This document shows positions 1 through 8,300 of a DNA stretch of 64,000 nucleotides, in pieces. The notes under the pieces are model-generated. The model was not told where the DNA came from and did not search any database. It was given only the letters and a program-made list of their open reading frames with translations. Position 1 is the stretch's first letter. Each line of letters begins with the position of its first letter. This DNA is from Brachybacterium paraconglomeratum (lineage in GTDB: Bacteria; Actinomycetota; Actinomycetes; Actinomycetales; Dermabacteraceae): assembly GCF_003994255.1 (NCBI RefSeq), contig NZ_ML133852.1, forward strand, positions 336,520-400,519, written 5' to 3'. The position numbers were made by a program, and so were the translations under genes.

Positions 1-1284
1 GCCCCGTCGTTCCTCGACCCCGCGGAGGACGGGACCGACGAGGACGAGGCCGAGGCGGAGCTGCTCGCCGCGGCCCTCGCCCTGCGGTGCACCCGTGCCG
101 TCGCCGCCAGGATCGTCCGCGATGCGCACCGCGCGGTCACCGAGCTGCCCCGCACCCTGGAACGTCTGGAGACCGGGGAGTTCCCGGCGGCCTGGTTCGA
201 GAGGATCCTGCGGCGCACCCGGCACCTGACCGCGGCCCGGATGGAGGACGTGGACGCTGCCACCGTGCACTGGCCCGTCAGCCTCACCGCCGAGCAGTTC
301 CAGCTGCGCCTCTCCCGCCTCCTCTCCCGGCTGGAGTCCCAGCAGGAGAGCCCTGCGCACATGACCCCGGAAGGCCGGCGCCGTGTGGAGCTGCTTCCGA
401 CCCGGGACGACGGGATCGGCTGCCTGCGCGTGATCGGGCCGGCACCGGAGATCCTCGACCTCGCCCGCCGGCTCGATGCCGCCGCCCGCGCGGTCCAGGC
501 CGCCCAGCGCCGCGCCTTCGAGACCGGGGAGAGGATCCCCCTGGACCCGCGGGGCACCGCCGCCGAGACGGGGAAGGTCGCCTCCCTCGCCCTGCTCCAG
601 TACGACCTGCTGGGAGGCGCCGCCCTCGACACCGACGGGATCCCGGTCCCGCGGCCCCGCTTCCGCCTCAACGTCACCGTTCCCGTCCTGACCCTGCTCG
701 GCGGCTCCGAGGAGCCCGGCATGCTCGAGGGGACCATCCCGATCCCTCCCGCGATGGCCCGCGAGCTGGCCGGTCAGAGCACTACTTGGTACCGGGTGCT
801 CACCGACCCGTGCACCGGCGCGTTCCTGCCCCTGCCGGCCGAGCGCTACACCCCGACCCGGGCGATGCTGGAGCATCTGCGACTGCGCAGCAGCACCTGC
901 GCCGTGCCGGGCTGCACCCGCTCCACCTCCTGGGCCTCCGAGGCCGACCACATCGAGGAGTACTGCCACGAGGACCCCGAGCGCGGCGGCCTGACCGAGC
1001 TCGAGAACCTGCACCTGCTGTGCTGGCAGCACCACCGGGCGAAGACGGCCGGCCTGCTCGACCCCGCCCGCCTGCCCTGCACGCCCGGGCTGCCGGGACG
1101 GACCGCCTGGTCGATCCACGACCGGGTGAGCGTGATGGTCCGCGACGGCACCGACCTCGCGAGCCCGGCCATGACCAGGGAGCTCATGGACTCCTGGACG
1201 CGCTACGAGGCCGCACGCGAGGGTCGACGACGCGCGCTCGAGCGTCGGAAGGATCCACCGCCCGCACCGCCCCCGCCGTTCTGA
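1..1284 (+). CDS. DUF222/HNH endonuclease-domain protein (5' truncated by window edge)
   Basis: Frame 1 is open from the first base, so the N-terminus lies outside the window and at least 427 residues are present. The early visible part is helical and charged, as in DUF222 (13E12-type) proteins. The C-terminal third carries an HNH signature: a CxxxxC pair (CAVPGC), the catalytic-type ADHIEE, then NLHLLCWQHHRAKT with the second cysteine and the HH pair. These proteins are abundant multicopy genes in actinobacteria. A metal-dependent nuclease activity is inferred from the motif, and the biological role is unknown. The tail is proline-rich (PPPAPPPPF). No partner gene is visible. The family call is firm; the function is not. 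Confidence 0.85.
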   Translation, partial: APSFLDPAEDGTDEDEAEAELLAAALALRCTRAVAARIVRDAHRAVTELPRTLERLETGEFPAAWFERILRRTRHLTAARMEDVDAATVHWPVSLTAEQFQLRLSRLLSRLESQQESPAHMTPEGRRRVELLPTRDDGIGCLRVIGPAPEILDLARRLDAAARAVQAAQRRAFETGERIPLDPRGTAAETGKVASLALLQYDLLGGAALDTDGIPVPRPRFRLNVTVPVLTLLGGSEEPGMLEGTIPIPPAMARELAGQSTTWYRVLTDPCTGAFLPLPAERYTPTRAMLEHLRLRSSTCAVPGCTRSTSWASEADHIEEYCHEDPERGGLTELENLHLLCWQHHRAKTAGLLDPARLPCTPGLPGRTAWSIHDRVSVMVRDGTDLASPAMTRELMDSWTRYEAAREGRRRALERRKDPPPAPPPPF

Positions 1285-1338
1285 GCCGGGCGGACGACTT
1301 CCTCATACCTCTCGTCTGTCACACCCCTCCCCGAACCT

Positions 1339-1429
1339 TCGTATGCACGTTCGAAATCACGACCTGGGCGCCTTGAGCGCCACCCCGCCGAGGCGTACAG
1401 TTCGAACCCCTGCTCGAACACGTGTGCGA
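1339..1429 (+). promoter_or_regulatory. SOS promoter of imuA'-imuB with two LexA-box-like sites
   Basis: A TTGAGC hexamer (1373-1378) and TACAGT (1396-1401), 17 nt apart, form a good sigma70-type promoter. TCGAACACGTGTGCGA at 1414-1429 matches the actinobacterial LexA box TCGAAC-N4-GTTCGA with one mismatch and lies just downstream of the -10, a repressing position. A second site, TCGTATGCACGTTCGA (1339-1354), has two mismatches and lies upstream of the -35. LexA control of imuA'/imuB/dnaE2 is established in mycobacteria. Binding here is inferred from sequence. Confidence 0.75.
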
Positions 1430-1460
1430 AGGAACGGCGAGGGCCGGAAGGAGGAGCGCG

Positions 1461-2288
1461 ATGGGCACCGCCCTGCAGATCGAGGACCGCGAGGAGCGGC
1501 TGTCCCGGGCCCGGGCCGCACTCGGTGCGGCCGAGCGCTCCGCCGCCCGCTGGGGCGGACGGATCGACCGCACCGCCCTGCAGCCCTCGGCGCGCCCCGT
1601 CTCCGAGGCCGAGGACGACGGGCTCGGCGCCCGCCTGCCGGTCCCGGGGCCGCTCCGGACGCTGTTCCCGCGCGGGAGCCTGCGCGCCGGCAGCTCCGTG
1701 GCGCTCGAGGGCGCCGCGAGCACCTCGCTGCTGCTGTCCCTCGCGGTCGCCGCGGCGGGGGAGGACTCCTGGTGCGCGATCGCCGGGATGCCCGATCTGG
1801 GGCTGCGCTCCGCGATGGACGCGGGCCTGGATCCCTGCCGCCTCGCCCTCGCCCCGGCGGACGGCGAGCAGCGGCCCCAGGTGCTCTCCGCCCTTGCCGA
1901 CGGGGTGGGCGTGCTCGTGCTCGGCCCCGACCTGGACCTCGCCCCGGCGCTCTGGCGCAGCCTGCTGGGTCGGGCCCGCACCGCCGACACCCTCGTCCTC
2001 GCCGCCACCCCGCCCGGCCGCGCCGACCTCACGCTGCGCTCCACCGCTCGAGGATGGTCCGGCCTCGGCCAGGGCTCGGGACGACTGCGTCGGCGCCGTC
2101 TCGAGATCACCGCCGAGGGCCGCGGCATCGCCGGTCACCGGTCGGCCGAGGTGCTGCTGCCGCAGGTGGACGGGATGCTCGCAGCGGTTCCCGCCGGTGC
2201 GGCGGCGGGGGCTGCGGCCCGTCCGGCGGCGGTCTCGGAGCGGCGTCCGGCGATGCAGCTCCTGCCGAGCGTGCGGAGGGCCGGGTGA
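1461..2288 (+). CDS. imuA': ImuA'-like SOS mutasome accessory protein (RecA-fold-like)
   Basis: This 275-residue protein is the first gene of the SOS mutasome operon. ATG 1461 is preferred over an upstream GTG because GGAAGGAGG lies 8 nt before it. The central part (LRAGSSVALEGAASTSLLLS, then LVLGPDLDLAPALWRSLLGR) resembles the RecA-like core of the actinobacterial ImuA' family, but there is no intact Walker A lysine. In mycobacteria ImuA' works with ImuB and the error-prone polymerase DnaE2 in translesion synthesis; the exact biochemical role of ImuA' is unsettled. The stop overlaps the imuB start by one base (TGATG), so translation is coupled. Position and neighbours support the call more strongly than any motif. 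Confidence 0.8.
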   Translation: MGTALQIEDREERLSRARAALGAAERSAARWGGRIDRTALQPSARPVSEAEDDGLGARLPVPGPLRTLFPRGSLRAGSSVALEGAASTSLLLSLAVAAAGEDSWCAIAGMPDLGLRSAMDAGLDPCRLALAPADGEQRPQVLSALADGVGVLVLGPDLDLAPALWRSLLGRARTADTLVLAATPPGRADLTLRSTARGWSGLGQGSGRLRRRRLEITAEGRGIAGHRSAEVLLPQVDGMLAAVPAGAAAGAAARPAAVSERRPAMQLLPSVRRAG

Positions 2289-4069
2289 TGAGCGTGCACG
2301 CCCCCGCCGACCTCCACGCCCCCGCCGCGGCCGGCCCCGCTGCTGTCGATGCCGCCACCGTCCGGGCGACCCGCACCGTCGCCGTGACCGTCCCGGACTG
2401 GCCGCTGCTGGCCGCGCTGGACCGCCACCAGCGACGCCTCGAGGCCGCCGCAGGGGAGGAGGACGCCCCCGCGCCGGCCCCGCTCGATCTCGCCGCCGTC
2501 CCGGTGATCCTGCTCGACCAGCACCGCGTCACCCATGCCGGCGCCGCCGCCCTCGAGGCCGGGGTGCGCCCGGGGATGACGCGCCGCGCCGCCCGGGCCG
2601 CCTGTCCCGAGGCGCTCGTGCTGGAGGCCGACCGCGAGCAGGAGACCGCGCTGTTCGAGCTGGTCGCCGCCGCGGTGGACACGATCGCGGCCGGGGTGGA
2701 CGTGCTGCGCCCCGGGGTGCTGCTGATGTCCGCCCGAGGGCCGGCCCGCCACCAGGGCGGGGAGGAGCGCCTCGCCGAGCGGATCCTCGACGCGGTCGCC
2801 GACCTCACCGGCTGGGACTGCGCCGTCGGGATCGCCGACGGTCCCTTCGCCGCACTGCTCGCCTCCGGGCCGGGCCGGATCGTGCACGAGGGCCGCAGCG
2901 CCGACTACCTCGCCCCGCACCCGATCCAGGCCCTGCGCAGCGCCCCCGTCGGCCCCGGCTGGGGCCATCGCGGTCAGCCCTCGGCCGCCCGCCCCGAACG
3001 ACGCCTCGACCTCGCCGAGACGGTCGACCTGCTGCAGCGGCTCGGGATCACGACCCTCGGCGATCTCGCCGCACTGCCCTCGGCCGCGGTCGCCGACCGC
3101 TTCGGCCCGGACGTCGCGACGCTGCACCTGCTCGCCCGCGGGCAGGAGCCCGCCCCGCCCGCCGCGCACCATCCCACCCAGCCGCTGCTGGCCGAGACGA
3201 CGCTGGAGACCCCGCTGGTGCGCACCGACCAGGCGGCCTTCATCGCGCGTCCGCTGGCCGAGCAGCTGCACGCGATGCTGGTCGAACGAGGGCTGGTGTG
3301 CACCAGGCTGCGGATCGTGGCCCGCACCGAGGGCGGCGAGGAGATGGAGCGCACCTGGCGGCACGACGGGGCGCTGACCGTCGCCGACGTCGTGGACCGC
3401 ATCCGCTGGCAGTGCGACGGATGGATCACCCGGGCGCGACTCGGCGGTCCTGCGACCGGGGCGATCACCCGGATCGGGCTGCATCCTCTGCAGCTGGCCC
3501 CGGCGGGGGAGAACGCGCCCGCGCTGTGGGGCAGCGCCGGGGAGGCGGCGCAGCGGGCCTCCCGTGCGCTCGCCCGCGCGCAGGGCCTGGCCGGGGAGGA
3601 GGCGGTGCAGGTCCCGGCCCTCGTCGGGGGGAGGCTGCTGGCCGACGAGGTCGCCCTGGTGCCCTGGCGCAGCGAGAGGCCCGCACGGCGCGAGGGTCCC
3701 TGGCCCGGCGCCCTGCCCCGCCCGGTGCCCGCGACCGTGTTCCGCGACCCGCCCGCGGTGCGGCTCGAGGACGCCGCGGGCCGTCCCGTCGTGGTCACCG
3801 CCCGTGGTCTGCTGAGCGGCGCGCCGGCCCGCCTGCTCGTCCTCGCCCCGGGCGCGCCGGCGCTGCAGCGGGCCGGGCTGCGCGCCGGCTCCGGCTGCCA
3901 GGTGCTCGCCCATGCCGCCCCCGTCGTGCTCGACGAGCGCTGGTGGGCGCGGGACGGCAGGCGTGGCGCGCGCCTGCAGCTCGTGGTGCGCGGAGCGAGC
4001 GCCGAGGAGGTCGCCGTGCTCGCCCTGTCCCGGGCAGGGGAGTGGACGCTGGAGGGGCTCTATGACTGA
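2288..4069 (+). CDS. imuB: ImuB, Y-family polymerase-like mutasome subunit
   Basis: This 593-residue Y-family (DinB/UmuC) homologue starts at the ATG overlapping the imuA' stop. The N-terminal VPDWPLLAA signature lies at about residue 35. Where active Y-polymerases have an SxDE catalytic motif, this protein has LLMSARGPA (about 145-152), so the catalytic acids are missing. That is typical of ImuB, which acts as a scaffold linking DnaE2 to the beta clamp. A degenerate form of the clamp-binding motif (NAPALWG instead of QLPLWG) is followed by the conserved ALARAQGL and VALVPWRS stretches. The last codons run into a 54-bp repeat array. ATG 4062 of a possible downstream reading frame overlaps the imuB stop. 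Confidence 0.92.
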   Translation: MSVHAPADLHAPAAAGPAAVDAATVRATRTVAVTVPDWPLLAALDRHQRRLEAAAGEEDAPAPAPLDLAAVPVILLDQHRVTHAGAAALEAGVRPGMTRRAARAACPEALVLEADREQETALFELVAAAVDTIAAGVDVLRPGVLLMSARGPARHQGGEERLAERILDAVADLTGWDCAVGIADGPFAALLASGPGRIVHEGRSADYLAPHPIQALRSAPVGPGWGHRGQPSAARPERRLDLAETVDLLQRLGITTLGDLAALPSAAVADRFGPDVATLHLLARGQEPAPPAAHHPTQPLLAETTLETPLVRTDQAAFIARPLAEQLHAMLVERGLVCTRLRIVARTEGGEEMERTWRHDGALTVADVVDRIRWQCDGWITRARLGGPATGAITRIGLHPLQLAPAGENAPALWGSAGEAAQRASRALARAQGLAGEEAVQVPALVGGRLLADEVALVPWRSERPARREGPWPGALPRPVPATVFRDPPAVRLEDAAGRPVVVTARGLLSGAPARLLVLAPGAPALQRAGLRAGSGCQVLAHAAPVVLDERWWARDGRRGARLQLVVRGASAEEVAVLALSRAGEWTLEGLYD

Positions 4070-4210
4070 GGCGACGTGCTGCGAGGAACGAGCGGCAGGA
4101 GCGCAGTCCGACGGCACCGCTGAGGCGACGTGCTGCGAGGAACGAGCGGCAGGAGCGCAGTCCGACGGCACCGCTGAGGCGACGTGCTGCGAGGAACGAG
4201 CGGCAGGAGC
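4068..4210 (+). repeat. 54-bp direct repeat, 2.65 copies, at the end of imuB
   Basis: The unit begins at 4068, 4122 and 4176. Copies 1 and 2 appear identical and the third breaks off after 35 nt. The unit starts GAGGCGACGTGCTGCGAGGA and contains CTGCG...CGCAG complementary arms, so hairpins are possible. The period is 18 codons. In the frame of the downstream nucleotidyltransferase it encodes ATCCEERAAGAQSDGTAE repeats without a stop. There are no spacers, so this is not CRISPR. Confidence 0.95.
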
Positions 4211-4247
4211 ACGGGCAGAGGGGGTCGGGACTGAGGTCCGGGATCTC

Positions 4248-4286
4248 TTGAGTGTCAAAATAATGGAGGATATCCTCCGTTATATG
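4248..4286 (+). promoter_or_regulatory. Promoter with overlapping palindromic operator for the NTase-HEPN pair
   Basis: TTGAGT (4248-4253), a 17-nt spacer and TATCCT (4271-4276) form a near-ideal promoter. A perfect 14-bp palindrome GGAGGATATCCTCC (4265-4278), extended to about 24 bp with one mismatched pair (4260-4283), covers the -10. Seven bases separate the -10 from ATG 4284, so the transcript should be leaderless. The surrounding AT-rich patch contrasts with the GC-rich neighbours. Autorepression by the adjacent winged-helix protein is the simplest inference. Confidence 0.75.
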
Positions 4287-4868
4287 AGAACCGAAGCGCC
4301 GCTGCTCGCCCCCATCTTCCGATCGGACGGCCAGGCTCGTCTGCTGTCCGCCCTCATGCTCGAGGACGAGGAGCGGAGTCTCACCCAGCTCGCCGAGCAG
4401 ACCGGACTGGCGTACCCCTCCGTCCATCGGGAAGCCACCCGACTTCTCCAGGCGGGGATCCTGACCGAGCGCCAGGCAGGACGCACACGTCTGCTCCGCG
4501 CCGACCCGGACAGCCCCCTCGTCGCCCCCCTGCGGGAGATCCTCCTCATCACCACCGGGCCCGTTCCGCTGCTGAAGGACGAGCTCTCCCGGATCCACGG
4601 GATCGAGAGCGCATTCCTCCACGGCTCCTTCGCCGCACGGATGCGACGGGTGGACGGTCCTGCTCCGAACGACATCGATCTCATGATCATCGGGACCCCG
4701 GACCCCGATGCGGTGTACGACGCCTGCGGACGGGTCGAGGAGATCGTGCACCGCCCGGTCAATCCCACCATCACCACCCGCAGCGAGTTCGATCGCGACT
4801 CGGGATTCCACACCCGGGTGCGGAACAGTCCCACCGTCCCCGTCCTCGGAGAGCTGCCATGGCCTTGA
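4284..4868 (+). CDS. Winged-helix DNA-binding protein fused to a nucleotidyltransferase (MNT-like) domain
   Basis: This 194-residue protein has two parts. Residues about 15-72 form an ArsR/MarR-like winged helix (SLTQLAEQTGLAYPSVHREA, LLQAGILTERQAGRTRLLRA). Residues about 105-185 form a minimal nucleotidyltransferase domain with HGSFAARM (113-120) and the metal-binding PNDIDLMIIG (D130, D132). ATG 4284 is chosen because a -10 box ends 7 nt upstream and a palindromic operator overlaps that promoter. A longer form starting at ATG 4062, inside the imuB stop, is also open and would add 74 residues including three CC-containing repeats. It overlaps the HEPN gene by 10 bp. MNT domains paired with HEPN proteins are known antitoxins that modify their partner; that role here is inference. 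Confidence 0.85.
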   Translation: MRTEAPLLAPIFRSDGQARLLSALMLEDEERSLTQLAEQTGLAYPSVHREATRLLQAGILTERQAGRTRLLRADPDSPLVAPLREILLITTGPVPLLKDELSRIHGIESAFLHGSFAARMRRVDGPAPNDIDLMIIGTPDPDAVYDACGRVEEIVHRPVNPTITTRSEFDRDSGFHTRVRNSPTVPVLGELPWP

Positions 4869-5311
4869 CCCCGCTCGACCCGAACCAGGAGCAGTCAGTG
4901 CGCGCTCTCGTGGCCGCGCGCCGACTGGAACAGGTGCCCGTCGACCTGCGGCGTGCAGAGCTGTTCCTGGAGAAGGCCCGTCGTCGTCTCGCGGACCTCG
5001 ACAACCTCAGCTGGGCGGAGAGTCGATACAACCTCGCCTACGACGCCGCCCATGACGTCGGAGAAGCGCTGCTGGCCGCCTACGGGTACCGGACGACCAA
5101 CGGACCGGGACAGCACGAAGCGCTGGGACGCTTCCTGAGGGCAGTGCTGACCACGCCCCCAGGGCAGTCAGGGGCACGACGATTCGATCAGATGCGCCGT
5201 GCACGCAACCAGTTGCGCTACGAGGCCTCCAGCGTCGGGGACGCGGATGCCGACGTGGCGAGCAGGGCGGCTCGGGCGCTGCACGACGGCGCGGCAGCGC
5301 GGGGCGTCTGA
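4859..5311 (+). CDS. HEPN-domain-like protein, partner of the nucleotidyltransferase
   Basis: This 150-residue, largely helical protein is translationally coupled to the NTase gene. It looks like a HEPN domain: RRAELFLEKARRRLADL (31-47), a conserved middle helix (SRYNLAYDAAHDVGEALL) and a late RRARNQLRYE motif (113-122). HEPN ribonucleases carry Rx4-6H. Here the spacing gives R116-x4-Y121, with tyrosine replacing histidine, so nuclease activity is uncertain. The stop is 2 nt before dnaE2, so this gene and dnaE2 are almost certainly cotranscribed. Family assignment is by motif and neighbour; it could instead be a non-catalytic HEPN acting as a substrate or adaptor of the NTase. Confidence 0.7.
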   Translation: MALTPLDPNQEQSVRALVAARRLEQVPVDLRRAELFLEKARRRLADLDNLSWAESRYNLAYDAAHDVGEALLAAYGYRTTNGPGQHEALGRFLRAVLTTPPGQSGARRFDQMRRARNQLRYEASSVGDADADVASRAARALHDGAAARGV

Positions 5312-5313
5312 CC

Positions 5314-8300
5314 ATGGCCCGCTGGTTCCTGGGCCCGCCCGCGTGGAAGGACCTCGAGGCGGTCCTCTCGGACCGTCCCGCCGAGCTGGTCTCCCCGCCG
5401 ATCGTCGTCGAGCACACCGGGAAGCAGGCGGAGGATCCGTACCGTCCTGCCCGTCACGTCGAGTACGCGGAGCTGCACGCCCACTCCCACTTCAGCTTCC
5501 TCGACGGCGCCTCGAGCCCCGAGGATATGGCCATCCAGGCGGCCCGGCTCGGGCTCGGTGCGATCGCGCTGGTGGACCACGACGGGCTGCCCGGGGTGGT
5601 GCAGGCGGCGAAGGCCGCGGCCGAGGCGGGGATCGCGACCGTGTTCGGCGCCGAGCTGACCCTCGGCCTCGAGCCCGGGGCCGAGACCGCGAGCAGCACC
5701 CCCGTGACCTCCGCACCCCGCACCGGAACGCCCGACCCCGAGGGGGAGCACCTGCTGGTGCTGGTGCGGGACGAGGCCGGGTACCGCCGGCTCTCCGCCG
5801 CGATCGCCCGCGCCCACCTGGGCAGCGGGCAGAAGGCCGCACCCCGCTACCGCCTCGCCGAGCTGTCGCGGATCGCCCGGGAGGGGCACTGGCTGATCCT
5901 CACCGGCTGCCGCAAGGGCGCCGTGACCCGGGCCGCGAGCGCGCGCCTGGCCGAGGGGGACCTCGAGGGCGCCGCCCACGCCGCCGCGGAGCAGATCGCC
6001 CGCCTGGTGGAGCTGTTCGGGGCGGGCAACGTCGCCGTCGAGCTGATCGTCGGCGGCGGGGGAGAGGCCGACGAGCTCCACGACGCGCTCGCCCAGGGCG
6101 CCCGCCTGGTGCGCGAGTCGCACGGGCTGGACGCGGTCTCCCTGCCGCTGGTGGCGAGCACGAACGCGCACTACGCCCGTCCCTCGGACAAGCGCCTCGC
6201 CGACACCCACGCCGCCCTGCGCGCCGGGGGGTCGCTGGAGAGCGCCGACCCCCACCTCGCCTCCCGCCCCGCGCACCTGCGCAGCGGGGAGGAGATGGCG
6301 CAGCTGCTGCCCCGCTATCCCTCCGCGATCGCGCAGGCGGCGCAGCTGGGCCGGGACTGCGCCCTGGACCTGCGCCTGCTCGCCCCAGATCTGCCGCCCT
6401 TCCCCGTCCCCGCCGGGCACGACGAGGCGAGCTGGCTGGTGGAGCTGGTGGAGATCGAGGGGCGCGAGCGCTACGGGCCGCGGCCCGCACCGGGCCTTCC
6501 CGAGAAGATCCCCGGGGCGTGGGCGCAGATCGACCACGAGCTGAAGGTCATCACCGACCTGCACTTCCCCGGCTACTTCTTGATCGTCCACGAGCTCGTC
6601 GACTTCTGCGCAGGGGAGGGGATCCTCGCCCAGGGCCGCGGCTCCGCCGCCAACAGCGCGGTCTGCTACGCACTGGGGATCACGGCGGTCGAACCCGTCG
6701 GCCACGAGCTGCTGTTCGAGCGGTTCCTCGCCCCGGAGCGGGACGGCCCGCCGGACATCGACATCGACATCGCCTCGGACCGCCGGGAGGAGGTGATCCA
6801 GCACGTCTACGAGCGCTACGGGAGGGAGAACGCCGCGCAGGTCGCCAACGTCATCACCTACCGGGCGAAGCTCGCGGTGCGCGACGCGGCGAGGGCGCTC
6901 GGCTACGACCCCGGCGCGCAGGACGCCTTCGCCAAGCGGATCGAGCGCTCCTTCTCCTCGCTGAAGGACGCGGACGTTCCCGACGACGTGGTCGCCCTCG
7001 CCCAGCAGCTGCGCGACGCACCGCGCCACCTCGGCATCCACTCCGGCGGGATGGTCCTCGCCGACCGGCCCGTGATCGAGGTGTGCCCGGTGCAGTGGGC
7101 GGCGATGGCGGACCGCTCCGTGCTGCAGTGGGACAAGGACGACTGCGCCGATGCGGGCCTGGTGAAGTTCGACCTGCTGGGCCTGGGGATGCTCACGGCG
7201 CTCGACCATGCGCTGAAGATCGTCGCCGAGCACCACGGCCAGCACTTCGAGCTGCGCACCCTGCCGCAGGAGGACCCGGCCGTCTACGACATGCTCTGCG
7301 CCGGGGACAGCGTGGGCGTGTTCCAGGTCGAGTCCCGCGCCCAGATCTCCACCCTGCCGCGGCTGAAGCCGCGGGTGTTCTACGACCTGGTGGTCGAGGT
7401 GGCGCTGATCCGGCCCGGCCCCATCCAGGGCGGGTCCGTCCACCCCTACATCCGCCGCCGCGCCGGCGAGGAGGAGGTCACCTACCTGCATCCGAAGCTG
7501 AAGAAGTCCCTGGGCCGCACGCTCGGGATCCCGCTGTTCCAGGAGCAGCTGATGCAGATGGTGGTCGACGTCGCCGACTTCACCCCCGCCCAGGCCGACC
7601 AGCTGCGCCGCGCCATGGGCTCCAAGCGCTCCACCCAGAAGATGCTCGAGCTGTCCGATGCGCTGTTCACGGGGATGGCCCGCCACGGCATCACCGGGGA
7701 GGACGCCGAGGCGATCCACCGCAAGCTACTCGCCTTCGCCAACTACGGCTTCCCCGAGTCGCACGCCTACTCCTTCGCGTATCTCGTCTACGCGAGCTCC
7801 TATCTCAAGTGCCACTACCCGGCCGCGTTCACCGCCGCGCTGCTGCGCTCCCAGCCGATGGGCTTCTACTCCCCGCAGTCCCTGGTCGCCGACGCGAGGC
7901 GCCACGGCGTGCTCACTCACGGCCCGGATGTGCTCGCCTCCCGCGCCCGCACCGACCTGGAGACCGACGAGGAGCACGTCGGGTACCGGCTCGAGACACC
8001 GGGGGAGCAGGTGCAGGGGGAGCGGGCCGCGAGCGGCCCCGCGATCCGGCTGGGCCTGGACCAGGTGCGCGGCATCTCCACCGAGACCGCCGAGCAGATC
8101 GTCGCCGAGCGGGAGCGCGGCGGCCCCTTCGCCTCCGTCCCGAACCTCGCGCGGCGGGTGCGCCTCACCGCCCGTCAGCTCGAGGCGCTCGCGACGGCCG
8201 GGGCGCTGGACCGCCTCGCGAGCTCGCGCCGGCAGGCGCTGTGGGCGGCGGGCGCCGCCGCGCAGGAGTCCCCGGACACGCTCCCGCACCTCGCCGTCGG

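Noticed and set aside
1203..2138. Long minus-strand frames opposite imuA' and similar ones throughout
   Set aside because: High-GC antisense shadows rich in Gly/Pro/Arg with no domains; the plus-strand genes are well supported.
4068..4210. Possible CRISPR array
   Set aside because: Units are contiguous with no spacers and a period of 18 codons; no cas genes nearby.
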